Assembly: GCA_007859835.1 (NCBI GenBank)
Contig: SJPJ01000001.1
Location: 1,383,011 to 1,418,581, forward strand
DNA length: 35,571 nucleotides
DNA from: Novipirellula herctigrandis
GTDB taxonomy: Bacteria; Planctomycetota; Planctomycetia; Pirellulales; Pirellulaceae
Direction: 5' to 3'
Positions 23,570 through 31,022 of the stretch are shown here, piece after piece. Position numbers and translations under genes: made by a program. The notes beneath the pieces are model-generated. The model made no database searches. It saw nothing but the letters and a program-made list of their open reading frames with translations, and was not told where the DNA came from. Numbering within the stretch: position 1 is the first letter of the stretch; every line of letters starts with the position of its first letter.

Positions 23570-24232
23570 TTGGCCGCCAAAAACGAACAAAATCCGTACA
23601 CCCCCTTCATCGCATCTACGAAGGTTGTTCAAACCGAATCCGCAGATCCAAAGCAAAGCCCAACCAACGATCCTCATCGCTCGAAAGCACGGGTGACAAT
23701 TGTCAATGCAGTGCTTTTGTTGTGCGCTTTGTGCTTCCTGCCTTTCGCATATGGATTTGACCTTGCACTTGACCAGATTGGTTCGCAGCTTGAAAGAAAT
23801 TTCGCCAACAGGTGGCAATTTGGCCGATTCGGGACTGTCGTAACGCTCCTTCCCGATGCCTTGGCTAGCGACATTCTAAAGTCTTCGCTGTATACCGTGG
23901 AAGTTGCCTGCCTCGGTTTGCTTTGCCTCGTTTCTTGGTTTACCAACGTTCGGTTTGCAAGTTTGGTGTCGGCGTTGGCAGTAATTGCATTCCCTTTCGC
24001 CGCCGTCAATGGCTTTCTAAGCGAGGGGCTACCGCAGATCAAAATCCTGACCACTCTGTGTTCAATCTTCGGCGTGGCGTATCTAGTAATTTCATTTCGC
24101 CGCAAGCCCGCTCAACGGCGAATTGTGCAGACGGTCATGGCCTTCGCGATCGTTCTTACGATCTGGACCATTGGCGGATTAATGATTATCGAAATGTATT
24201 TGCAATCGATGACGATGGACAGAGGTTGGTAG
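23570..24232 (+). CDS. NPYTP-type multi-pass membrane protein (220 aa)
   Basis: TTG 23570 starts MAAKNEQNPYTPFIAS. A hydrophilic stretch to about residue 38 precedes four or five helices (IVNAVLLLCALCFLPFAYGF; VEVACLGLLCLVSWF; LVSALAVIAFPFAAVNGF; LCSIFGVAYLVISF; VMAFAIVLTIWTIGGLMII). It is the largest member of the N-P-Y-x-P group here. No transporter or enzyme motif is seen. Confidence 0.68.
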   Translation: MAAKNEQNPYTPFIASTKVVQTESADPKQSPTNDPHRSKARVTIVNAVLLLCALCFLPFAYGFDLALDQIGSQLERNFANRWQFGRFGTVVTLLPDALASDILKSSLYTVEVACLGLLCLVSWFTNVRFASLVSALAVIAFPFAAVNGFLSEGLPQIKILTTLCSIFGVAYLVISFRRKPAQRRIVQTVMAFAIVLTIWTIGGLMIIEMYLQSMTMDRGW

Positions 24233-24353
24233 GGACAAATTCTTTTGCCAACACAATGAATTATCGACATCACAGCATAGGACTCTGAAACACAAGCAGG
24301 CAACAATCCCACGCTTCAGAGCCCGCGTAAGCATATTGCCAATTCACGATATC

Positions 24354-24431
24354 GGACAACCAAGCAGCGAAACGAACCGCCAGGCATGGCGAATTTGAAA
24401 TTGACGGTCGCTCGTCAACGCCCCGTTACAG
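24354..24431 (+). repeat. attC-like site, moderate
   Basis: GGACAAC and GTTACAG bound 78 nt, with GCGAAACGAACC facing GGTCGCTCGTCAACGC. Pairing is incomplete. Confidence 0.4.
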
Positions 24432-24459
24432 CGGACGATAGGACAACTTGCGAATCGAA

Positions 24460-25122
24460 ATGGACGCAGCAACCTATAATGAGTGGTACTCAACACCGCG
24501 CGGTCAATGGATCGGGGAGCGTGAAGCGGGATTGATCCTTGAGCACCTGCGACCTCGCCCCGGAGAATCGTTGCTCGACGTTGGCTGTGGAACGGGGTAC
24601 TTCACTCGTTCAATGGCTGACTCGATCGATGGACCGGTGACAGGTGCCGACATCAATCCGAAATGGGTGGCGTATGCTCGTGGTCGCGATGCAGGACAAA
24701 CGCACTATGAAGTTGCCGACGCACGGGCACTTCCTTACGACGACGCGAGCTTTGACCTTGTGATTTCAATTGCCGCAGTCTGCTTCATCGAGCAGCAGAT
24801 GGCGGCAACCCGCGAAATTCTCCGCGTTGCCCGTCGTCGCTTCGCGATCGGCTTTCTTAACCGACACAGCCTTCTATGGATGCAAAAGGGGCGGGGTGGC
24901 GGTCGCGGTGGCTACCACGGCGCGCATTGGCACACGGTGAGAGAAGCCAAACAGCTTTTCCGTGAATTGCCCGTTCAACATCTTGAAGTTTACACGGCCA
25001 TACAGATACCGACCGGGGGAAAGATTGCGAGGTTCATCGAACGTGCACTGCCAACCTCGCTCCCACTAGGCGGCTTCATCTTGGTTGTGGGAGATGCCGC
25101 AACACCGATGGCCGGCACGTAA
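24460..25122 (+). CDS. class I SAM-dependent methyltransferase (220 aa)
   Basis: This is a Methyltransf_11-type Rossmann domain. The SAM-binding motif I is LLDVGCGTGYF (about 38-48). The acidic residue after strand 2 is in GADINPKW (Asp64), motif II/III is FDLVISIAAVCFIE and the post-motif is EILRVARRRFAIGFLN. The C-terminal 70 residues form a variable substrate cap with the Gly-rich RGGGRGGYHG. It would methylate an unidentified small molecule or lipid in the cytoplasm. ATG 24460 is preferred over TTG 24448. Its stop TAA lies in the R'' box of the next site (ACGTAAC). Confidence 0.85.
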   Translation: MDAATYNEWYSTPRGQWIGEREAGLILEHLRPRPGESLLDVGCGTGYFTRSMADSIDGPVTGADINPKWVAYARGRDAGQTHYEVADARALPYDDASFDLVISIAAVCFIEQQMAATREILRVARRRFAIGFLNRHSLLWMQKGRGGGRGGYHGAHWHTVREAKQLFRELPVQHLEVYTAIQIPTGGKIARFIERALPTSLPLGGFILVVGDAATPMAGT

Positions 25123-25208
25123 CCTTGCGATGAATTGAAGTTGCAGAACCGGGCGACTATGATTTGGACGATCCGCGCCCAGCGACTCGGTTATCACAAT
25201 CGTTTTCT
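25117..25208 (+). repeat. attC-like site
   Basis: ACGTAAC (25117-25123) opens it. TTGCGATGAATTG (25125-25137) faces CGGTTATCACAA (25187-25198), and GTTTTCT (25202-25208) closes it. The left arm closely matches the GCGATGAACCGAAG arms elsewhere. Confidence 0.55.
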
Positions 25209-25263
25209 CGCTGCAAATTCGGCAATCATCTTGGCCGTCGAGCGAATTCATGATAGTTCCCCC

Positions 25264-25839
25264 ATGGCACTGATTTTCGGAGCACATCCAATTCGGCCTG
25301 CACAAAACAAAAAGCTTGTTTGGTACGCTCCCAAATGGTCCACGAATCATCGAAAATGGTGGGCGCTGCGCAAATACCTACTTTCCAGCGGCCCATTGTT
25401 TCGCATGTCAGTCGCAACTGCGGTCGCTGTCTTATTGATTGTGGCCGCATTCAAATTTGCGTTTCCGCAAATGGTTTTGCCAAATATTTGGCCTGTTTTT
25501 TTAGCGCTTCCAACTGTGTTGGGCGCGATGGTCGCCCAAACTGCGATGCTGTCCCTATTCAAACAAAGGATTCTAGTAACGCCGAAGAAAATAGTCATCT
25601 CTCACGGCCAATCGGCCACTCACATTAAGCCTGAATCGCTCACCCGTGTGACCCTGACGGCTCATGCTGAAAACAAAACACGAATTCGATTCGATTATGT
25701 TGTCAAGGCTAAACCGAAGTCAAAAACTGTGGGTTTTTCCGAAGAATGCGACTTGTTCAAGTTGGCCGAATTGCTGCCGATCGAGATCGTGACGCGAGAC
25801 GTGCGTCACAGATTAGCCAATGTTAAAATGAGCACTTAA
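25264..25839 (+). CDS. two-TM protein with PH-like tail (191 aa)
   Basis: ATG 25264 is the first start after the attC-like site that leaves a sensible N-terminus (MALIFGAHPIRPAQNKK). Two helices (ATAVAVLLIVAAFKFAF; WPVFLALPTVLGAMVAQTAM) are followed by a beta-rich tail (RILVTPKKIVISHGQ; RIRFDYVVKAKPKSKTVGF) like bacterial PH-like domains of small membrane proteins. It has the same plan as the protein at 2403-2960. No attC-like site was found before the next gene, so the two may share a cassette. Confidence 0.6.
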   Translation: MALIFGAHPIRPAQNKKLVWYAPKWSTNHRKWWALRKYLLSSGPLFRMSVATAVAVLLIVAAFKFAFPQMVLPNIWPVFLALPTVLGAMVAQTAMLSLFKQRILVTPKKIVISHGQSATHIKPESLTRVTLTAHAENKTRIRFDYVVKAKPKSKTVGFSEECDLFKLAELLPIEIVTRDVRHRLANVKMST

Positions 25840-25908
25840 CTCCCGATCCTCGACGATAGCCACCGTTTTTTCTCCGACCGCGCCACCCCATACATTCGAC
25901 TGATCAAT

Positions 25909-26373
25909 ATGCCTTGGAAATGCCCGTCATGCGGCTCCGAAACCGACCTTGGATACAACATATGCTGGACATGCCAAGCTCCACGGCCTGGTACAGATTC
26001 CGATACCGGAATTTCACGGTTGGAGATGCTGGTCACTACAACGCCGACCCTGACAACCCACACCATCGATGCCTACCTCGGCCCCGTTTTCGGCGAAACG
26101 ATCTACGGAGCGAACGTGCTTCGTGACATCTTTGCCGCTGTAACGGATGTGGTTGGCGGTCGCTCGGGTGCGTACGAGGCATTGCTGATTCGTGGACGTA
26201 ATACCGCGATGGCTGAGATGACACAGCGCGCGGATCAATTGGGAGCGAATGCGGTCGTTGGCATGCATTTTGACTATTCGACGGTCGGCAATTCGATGCT
26301 TATGATTTGCTGCATTGGCACTGCAGTAACCGTAACACCAAAGATTTCCCCAGACGGCCAAGAACCGCAATAG
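25909..26373 (+). CDS. zinc-ribbon plus YbjQ-type (UPF0145) domain protein (154 aa)
   Basis: The N-terminal zinc ribbon uses Cys5, Cys8, Cys19 and Cys22 (CPSC and CWTC). From about residue 41 a YbjQ/UPF0145 domain follows, with LVTTTPTL near its start, then GPVFGETIYGANVLRD, AYEALLIRGRNTAMAEM and LGANAVVGMHFDY before the final strands. YbjQ domains form pentamers and are annotated as putative heavy-metal binding, but a defined role is lacking. The ribbon fusion occurs in other bacteria as well. The gene is complete. Confidence 0.82.
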   Translation: MPWKCPSCGSETDLGYNICWTCQAPRPGTDSDTGISRLEMLVTTTPTLTTHTIDAYLGPVFGETIYGANVLRDIFAAVTDVVGGRSGAYEALLIRGRNTAMAEMTQRADQLGANAVVGMHFDYSTVGNSMLMICCIGTAVTVTPKISPDGQEPQ

Positions 26374-26445
26374 GGTAACCGTGTTTCTCACGCTCCGGGA
26401 CTCAAACGCCCACACCTTCGATTGTTTTTTTCCAAACATAAACAC

Positions 26446-26468
26446 TTGCCCTTTATCGCACAGGGCAA
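26446..26468 (+). terminator. hairpin TTGCCCT / AGGGCAA
   Basis: A perfect 7-bp stem with a 9-nt loop lies 73 nt after the YbjQ gene and is followed by AAGGGTTTT. It could end that transcript. No recognisable attC-like site lies in the gap 26374-26585. Confidence 0.4.
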
Positions 26469-26585
26469 AAGGGTTTTAAACCGCATCTTCATCCCGCAAA
26501 TGCATCTCAAGGGCGTGGTTGCGGAGGAGCAAACGATTCTGATGCAATGGAATGACCACAAGGCCGCTCGGTTCGCAACGCTTTG

Positions 26586-26918
26586 ATGAACGAAAAACGT
26601 CAACGCAGAAGTTTTCGCCTTTCGCTTCGATCCTTGCTGATGGCTCCGGTGCTTGTCGCTGCCTACTTGGCTTGCGGACCGCCTACCAAGTCACGTGGTA
26701 TCATGGACGTAACCCAGTACCAGCGGGCGAACAATCTACACCAGATCACTCCGAATTACGTCGCTCCGTTGGTGCTAAAGTGCTGGGTATCCACTCGCAA
26801 CGCAGCCAATCGCACGACAACGAAAAAGACCACCTACTACGTTTGGTTTTTTGGGTATGTCAAACTGCTGCCATTTGATCGAGAACAAACAGAGGTTGAT
26901 CTGCCTGACAATGCCTAA
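26586..26918 (+). CDS. small membrane-anchored protein (110 aa)
   Basis: ATG 26586 opens MNEKRQRRSFRLSLRSLLMA, a basic stretch leading into one helix (LLMAPVLVAAYLAC). This matches the 'FRFSLRSLLLLPVLVA' start common in small planctomycete membrane proteins. The outer domain (about residues 30-110) has aromatic strands and no known motif. The stop overlaps the ATG of the next gene by 8 nt. Confidence 0.6.
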   Translation: MNEKRQRRSFRLSLRSLLMAPVLVAAYLACGPPTKSRGIMDVTQYQRANNLHQITPNYVAPLVLKCWVSTRNAANRTTTKKTTYYVWFFGYVKLLPFDREQTEVDLPDNA

Positions 26919-27273
26919 CCGCCAACCAAACCAATGCGATGAACCGAAGGGACCGAACCCCTACGAACCGCCAATGCAGGACAGTAAGCAAGCAGGGGGC
27001 GCCACATTGATATTTCTTGCGATCATGGTCGCCTGCATCGTAATGTGCTTGCTCAGTATCGCGGTGTCGGGGGATGCGATCTTGAAGATTCTGGAAACCA
27101 CTCCCTTCATGGGAATCGCCGTGGATGAACAGGGCAATCGAATTCCTGTTCAGGGCTATCCGCAGTTAGGTTTTGGACTGCTAAGTGCGATCTTTTTCGC
27201 CATCCTCGCGTCATATTTTGGAATGCTTCGAAAGAAACATCGGATCATGGGAATCGGCCAAACGAAGCGTTGA
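26911..27273 (+). CDS. NPYEP-type membrane protein with site-derived N-terminus (120 aa)
   Basis: ATG 26911 reads MPNRQPNQCDEPKGPNPYEP, then two helices (GGATLIFLAIMVACIVMCLL; QLGFGLLSAIFFAILASYF) and a basic tail. The first 15 residues are encoded by what looks like the left half of an attC-like site: GCCTAAC at 26913-26919 and TGCGATGAACCGAAG at 26935-26949, the latter translating as CDEPK. The right half of the site is absent. A deletion probably fused the site to the gene and to the preceding one, making a two-gene overlap. Confidence 0.65.
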   Translation: MPNRQPNQCDEPKGPNPYEPPMQDSKQAGGATLIFLAIMVACIVMCLLSIAVSGDAILKILETTPFMGIAVDEQGNRIPVQGYPQLGFGLLSAIFFAILASYFGMLRKKHRIMGIGQTKR

Positions 27274-27347
27274 AGTCAAGCCGCAAAATGGCTAGGTCTT
27301 GAAATCAACCTGTTTTCGCCACATCGGGTTGACCGCAGCGGTTTGGC
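27257..27347 (+). repeat. attC-like site, well paired
   Basis: GCCAAAC (27257-27263) is the exact reverse complement of GTTTGGC (27341-27347). GCGTTGAAGTCAAG on the left faces GGGTTGACCGCAGC on the right, with unpaired bases. It is 91 nt long and is the rightmost convincing site in the window. Confidence 0.65.
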
Positions 27348-27488
27348 ACTTGTTCGGCAGCAAGCGACATCCCACGACGTTCCTATTTTTTTGCAGCATC
27401 CAATGCCAATAGATGAACAATTAACTCGACTTACTCGGTGACGGCGAACTTTCTAGATCCTCCCACCGACTAAGGACGTTCCACTCAA

Positions 27489-28625
27489 ATGCATAACCAA
27501 CGACAACTGCGAATACTTCGGCTTTCCGTTGGAGGTGCCATGGCCGTGGCAATCCTGTGGCTTGGGATGAGTTGGCGTCGATTGAATTCAGAAACTCCAC
27601 TGGTTGATTTCACCGCGGGTAATTCGAGCGACGTCACCCTCAAATGGAGTCTTTCTGAAAAGCAGACATTGAACCACCAAGGGCGAGCGCGGTCCTATCG
27701 TGTTTATGCTCCCGAGCCACATCCACGTAAACCGAGTGCAGCAGTGTTGCTGCTGCATGGTCATGGTGGAAGTGCAGATCAACTGATGGGCGTGACCGGG
27801 CGACAGGCTCCCTATCGCCTCTGGATGCCAATTGCTGAAAAAGAAGCACTAATTCTAATCATACCCGATGGTCTCGTTAGCCCCGATGGAAAACAAGGCT
27901 GGAATGACGCTCGTCACCTTTCCACAAATCCAGATTCGGACGACGTTGCCTTTCTGAGCGACCTTATCGAGACGGTTGCCGAGTCATGCCCCATCGATTT
28001 GAAAAAAATCTACGTAGCTGGTACGTCCAATGGCGGACACATGGCGTTACGCTTGGCCGCCGAGGCACCGGAAAAGTTTGCGGCAGTCGCGGCTATCGCA
28101 GCAGCCAACCCTCAGCCCATTTTTGCTCGCCAACCGAAACATCCGGTTTCCGTTCTACTGATGAATGGAACCGATGATCGAATCGTCCCGTACCAAGGCG
28201 GAAAAATGATCCGCAATCGTGGAGAGGTTCAATCAACGGACGATTCGATCCGGTACTGGGTCAAGCACAACCACTGTGCGCAGACGCCGCATTCCATTCG
28301 GTATCCCGACCGGACAAAAGCAGACGGTTGCACTGCCTTTTGCGATACATACACAAACGCGGAAACGAATGTCGAAGTCGCCGTCGTTCGGATTGACCGA
28401 GGTGGGCACGCCGAGCCAAGCATCAAGCAGCCATATTCCCGTTTGTATTTAGCGATCATAGGTGCACAGAATCAAGATATCGAAATGGCCGACCAGATTT
28501 GGAAGTTCTTTGAGGGCAAGACGACATCAACTCAATCCACCAAAGGAACGAACATGTCTGGAGGAGAACCATCCAACGACGCAAAAACACGGCTGCCGGC
28601 GGGGACCCGCGAAACGCGAGAATAA
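27489..28625 (+). CDS. membrane-anchored PHB-depolymerase/feruloyl-esterase-like hydrolase (378 aa)
   Basis: An N-terminal helix (LSVGGAMAVAILWLGMSW) anchors or exports an alpha/beta-hydrolase of the LpqC / PHB-depolymerase-like esterase group (COG3509 type). It has LLLHGHGGSADQ (oxyanion region about 88-98), PDG at 126-128, the elbow G-T-S-N-G with Ser180, Asp in NGTDDRIVP (229 or 230) and His307 in GGHAEP. The triad appears complete. Substrates of relatives are polyesters or feruloylated sugars. The last 35 residues are low-complexity and hydrophilic, possibly an extension into former non-coding sequence. Confidence 0.82.
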   Translation: MHNQRQLRILRLSVGGAMAVAILWLGMSWRRLNSETPLVDFTAGNSSDVTLKWSLSEKQTLNHQGRARSYRVYAPEPHPRKPSAAVLLLHGHGGSADQLMGVTGRQAPYRLWMPIAEKEALILIIPDGLVSPDGKQGWNDARHLSTNPDSDDVAFLSDLIETVAESCPIDLKKIYVAGTSNGGHMALRLAAEAPEKFAAVAAIAAANPQPIFARQPKHPVSVLLMNGTDDRIVPYQGGKMIRNRGEVQSTDDSIRYWVKHNHCAQTPHSIRYPDRTKADGCTAFCDTYTNAETNVEVAVVRIDRGGHAEPSIKQPYSRLYLAIIGAQNQDIEMADQIWKFFEGKTTSTQSTKGTNMSGGEPSNDAKTRLPAGTRETRE

Positions 28626-28650
28626 CCGAGTGAATAGGGATCGCAGAAGT

Positions 28651-28673
28651 GGGCACTATGAAATGGAGTGCCC
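28651..28673 (+). terminator. hairpin GGGCACT / AGTGCCC
   Basis: A perfect 7-bp stem with a 9-nt loop lies 26 nt after the hydrolase stop. There is no T-tract. It may mark the end of that transcript. Confidence 0.4.
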
Positions 28674-28707
28674 CTAAAGGCGCCACGTTTAGCTCGACAA
28701 CATCATC

Positions 28708-29043
28708 GACGGATCATTCCAAGTGGGACTTTTCGCAGCCCCAGACGAAACGCACTTCTCATGGTTGGCCCCTTCTTTGCCGTCACGATTCCCGAAATCT
28801 GGTGCAACAAACTGTATCGCGACCGAATTTGCTTTGACCGAAACTCAGGTGGGACGATTTGCCACGCCCGATTTAACGGACGCGTTTTTGTCGGAGAGAT
28901 ATCAGCCACAACATCCATTTCTTCGGGCAACCAGGAGTTTTTCCATTTAGGACTTGGCTTGGCTTGGCTTGGCTCGTTAACCGGAGTGATAGTCAATTTG
29001 GAATCATTTCACCAAAAATGGCATCGAAGGGCTTGCGCCCCCT
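28708..29043 (+). repeat. direct repeat copy 1 (about 330 bp)
   Basis: This segment is repeated in the same orientation at 35243-35571 with scattered substitutions. It starts at GACGGATCATT and includes an ORF, a (CTTGG)n run (four units here, two in copy 2), and a tail ending in a GAAGGGC / GCCCCCTT hairpin at about 29026-29044. The two copies bracket the gene cluster 29224-35117. The rest of 28626-29223 has no other gene. Confidence 0.85.
28723..28950 (+). CDS. ORF of the direct repeat (at least 75 aa)
   Basis: GTG 28723 is the first usual start, but the frame is open and protein-like back to 28693 (LDNIIDGSFQ). The product (PDETHFSWLAPSLPSRF; TETQVGRFATPDLTDAFL; YQPQHPFLRATRSFSI) matches no family I know. 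When compared with copy 2, codon differences in this frame are mostly synonymous (10 silent against 3 changing), the mark of past selection on this frame. The N-terminus may be missing, so the gene could be a 3' fragment. Confidence 0.45.
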   Translation: MGLFAAPDETHFSWLAPSLPSRFPKSGATNCIATEFALTETQVGRFATPDLTDAFLSERYQPQHPFLRATRSFSI

Positions 29044-29223
29044 TATCATCCTCTACCATGTCTTAAATGCTCCGACATCGCCGTGAATTGTCTTGGAATT
29101 GACAAAAAGTAAGCACTTGCAGCAAATCGACTTTCCAATGTTGCGAGTCCATTCTTGGTAGGCGTTCATGTTCCGTGTTGTTTTCCTGCACGTATAGCCT
29201 CTGTTTTTGCTTGGGTTCAGATA

Positions 29224-30246
29224 ATGACTATCAAACTCCCTGTCCTACTCGCTCTCTTTTGGGGAATTCTTACCCTAACGCTGAATACTGTTTTGGCTGA
29301 GGCGGCTGATGGGGTGATGGCGGATGCCGAGATTGCAAAATGGGCATCGATCGTTAAGGCGGAAAGACAGGCCGTTCATGACGAGTACCAGGGTGTTACG
29401 ATTGAGATGCGTGTTACGGAATCAGTTTCTTCAGATCAAAAGGATGTAGCGGAGAAGAAAACTGTAAAGCGAATTAAGCTATACTTGCAACGTGAGCAGT
29501 TATTTCGCCTCGACGAAGAGATCCTAGAGAGTGACGATGCTTCACAGATCGGCATAATTGACTCGCTTTACAATGGTGACCCTGGTTGTGTCAGAATCCG
29601 TTATAAGCATCGTGACGCCGATCCAGTAATTGCAGGTATCAGTGTTTCCGGAATCGGCCATCTGAACAGTCGCTGGTACTACAAGCCTCAGTTGCAGTTT
29701 TACATTTATGATAATGATGCCTTTCCTTTCTATCCGGGTAGTGCAATTAAGGCATCGGGTTACAGTATTGAAAAGTTTAAAGTTGTGGTTAAAGGCGAAA
29801 CTCTCGGTGATTCCAAAAAAGGAGTTGCCATCCATGGTGTTCACGAATCGGGTCAAGAACGAATGGAATTTTCACTTTCCATGGATCCAAATCTTCACTA
29901 TGTTTTTACGGGTGGCTCGATGCTTCACACCCATAAAGATGGCGCCCTTATAGAAATCTACGACGAGACGGCTAGCTTTGAATATGACTTTGAGAAATTT
30001 GGGTTGGTGCCTAGTCGGGCCGAAATCGTGACGGTTCAGCGTAACAGGCGTATAATACGCACGAATATTCTGGAAACGCTTTCTGTCGACCATTCACCGA
30101 TCCCAGCAAGTGTTTTCGTCCCTCCGATTGAAATGGCGGGGCAGTCGTCTGGTTCGCCTTGGTGGAGACGTCTTGTTCTTCTTGGATTCGGCTTCTTGCT
30201 TTTTCTAATGTACTGGGTGTTTAAGCGAAATCCGCAAGGAAAGTAA
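29224..30246 (+). CDS. exported protein with C-terminal membrane anchor, paralog 1 (340 aa)
   Basis: ATG 29224 begins a signal peptide (PVLLALFWGILTLTLNTVLAEA). The body (about residues 30-300) has alternating strands typical of LolA-like half-barrels (YQGVTIEMRVTE; VKRIKLYLQREQLFRLDEEI). It ends WWRRLVLLGFGFLLFLMYWVFKRN, a stop-transfer helix with a basic end. The protein at 31023 has the same plan and a very similar tail. This is the first gene of the co-oriented cluster. Function is unknown, and the fold is a suggestion from strand pattern. Confidence 0.65.
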   Translation: MTIKLPVLLALFWGILTLTLNTVLAEAADGVMADAEIAKWASIVKAERQAVHDEYQGVTIEMRVTESVSSDQKDVAEKKTVKRIKLYLQREQLFRLDEEILESDDASQIGIIDSLYNGDPGCVRIRYKHRDADPVIAGISVSGIGHLNSRWYYKPQLQFYIYDNDAFPFYPGSAIKASGYSIEKFKVVVKGETLGDSKKGVAIHGVHESGQERMEFSLSMDPNLHYVFTGGSMLHTHKDGALIEIYDETASFEYDFEKFGLVPSRAEIVTVQRNRRIIRTNILETLSVDHSPIPASVFVPPIEMAGQSSGSPWWRRLVLLGFGFLLFLMYWVFKRNPQGK

Positions 30247-30276
30247 ACTGATTGGCGAGACGATTCAGGAATGCAG

Positions 30277-30594
30277 ATGACAGTTCGTCAAATATCGGAA
30301 GATGGGCATCTGGGGAAATTCACCCAACGCGTTATGTCATGTTTTTTCCACGTGATTTGGTTGTGCCTATTCGTTTTCATCGGATTTGGGTTAGGGGTAA
30401 GTGTGACCGGTGGCGCGGTGCCCATTGAGGACTTGCCAATCACCATTGAGCCTTCGCAAACCGAGTGGATTCGCGTGTCCATGTACGGTCGATCCGAAAG
30501 TGGTCCGCAGCGAGAATCCGCATTCTTGATATGTGACGATTCCACGTCTGGGTTAACACTCAACGTGACGGCTTTGGTGCATCCGAATCCATAA
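30277..30594 (+). CDS. small exported protein with Ig-like (DUF1573-type) C-terminal strand set (105 aa)
   Basis: AGGA (30267-30270) is placed 6 nt before ATG 30277, so this start is chosen over ATG 30271. A membrane helix or signal (SCFFHVIWLCLFVFIGFGLG) precedes about 60 residues: IEPSQTEWIRVSMYGRS, QRESAFLICDDSTSGLTLNV. This resembles the last strands of DUF1573 Ig-like domains, but their N-terminal half with C-x-C is absent. It may be a truncated member or a separate small type. Confidence 0.5.
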   Translation: MTVRQISEDGHLGKFTQRVMSCFFHVIWLCLFVFIGFGLGVSVTGGAVPIEDLPITIEPSQTEWIRVSMYGRSESGPQRESAFLICDDSTSGLTLNVTALVHPNP

Positions 30595-30631
30595 CGCCGT
30601 GGATGTAGATTGACCTTTTTGGAGAAATTTG

Positions 30632-30883
30632 ATGAGAGAACGCGTAATGAGTCTGATTGGGACACTTGGTTTGGTATTGATGCTATTGACGCTCCTGCCT
30701 CACGGAAATGTGTTCGGAGGCGTAGGGTCCGACAAGTGTACAAGCGCCGGCTGCATGAACGACACAGCAGACGTCAAACATTGTAAATACGGTTGCACGG
30801 GCAACATTGGAAACGTTACATGCGGCTGCGAAAAATGGTCAGGATCCAACTGCACCTGTGACGTTGGCGGGGCAGGTGAATAA
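30632..30883 (+). CDS. secreted cysteine-rich peptide (83 aa)
   Basis: GGAG 7 nt before ATG 30632 sets the start. A signal peptide (LIGTLGLVLMLLTLLPHGNVFGG) is followed by a mature peptide of about 50 residues with eight cysteines in pairs (KCTSAGC; HCKYGC; TCGCEKW; NCTC) and Gly/Asn turns. Four disulfides could form outside the cytoplasm. No metal or toxin family is recognised. It sits between the Ig-like fragment and the second paralog, and a strong hairpin follows it. Confidence 0.65.
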   Translation: MRERVMSLIGTLGLVLMLLTLLPHGNVFGGVGSDKCTSAGCMNDTADVKHCKYGCTGNIGNVTCGCEKWSGSNCTCDVGGAGE

Positions 30884-30901
30884 AGCCACTATCTGTTGCT
30901 T

Positions 30902-30936
30902 GGCCACTGGCAAATGTGCATGCATTACCAGTGGCC
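30902..30936 (+). terminator. strong hairpin GGCCACTGG / CCAGTGGCC
   Basis: A perfect 9-bp stem encloses 17 nt that can pair further (AATG with CATT). It lies 18 nt after the cysteine-rich peptide gene. No T-run follows directly, so it could be a terminator, an mRNA-stabilising end, or a regulatory site that uncouples the peptide gene from genes downstream. Confidence 0.45.
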
Positions 30937-31022
30937 GGCCGATGAATTGAAAAACACTTTCACCGCCAAGATGCTCAGCGTCGGCTCCCTTTTTTAAATG
31001 CACAGCGAGGTTAGACTGCGTT

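Noticed and set aside
28668-29066. 132-aa frame over repeat copy 1 with a membrane-like end
   Set aside because: Differences from copy 2 change amino acids at most sites in this frame and are mostly silent in the other frame, so this one is the shadow.
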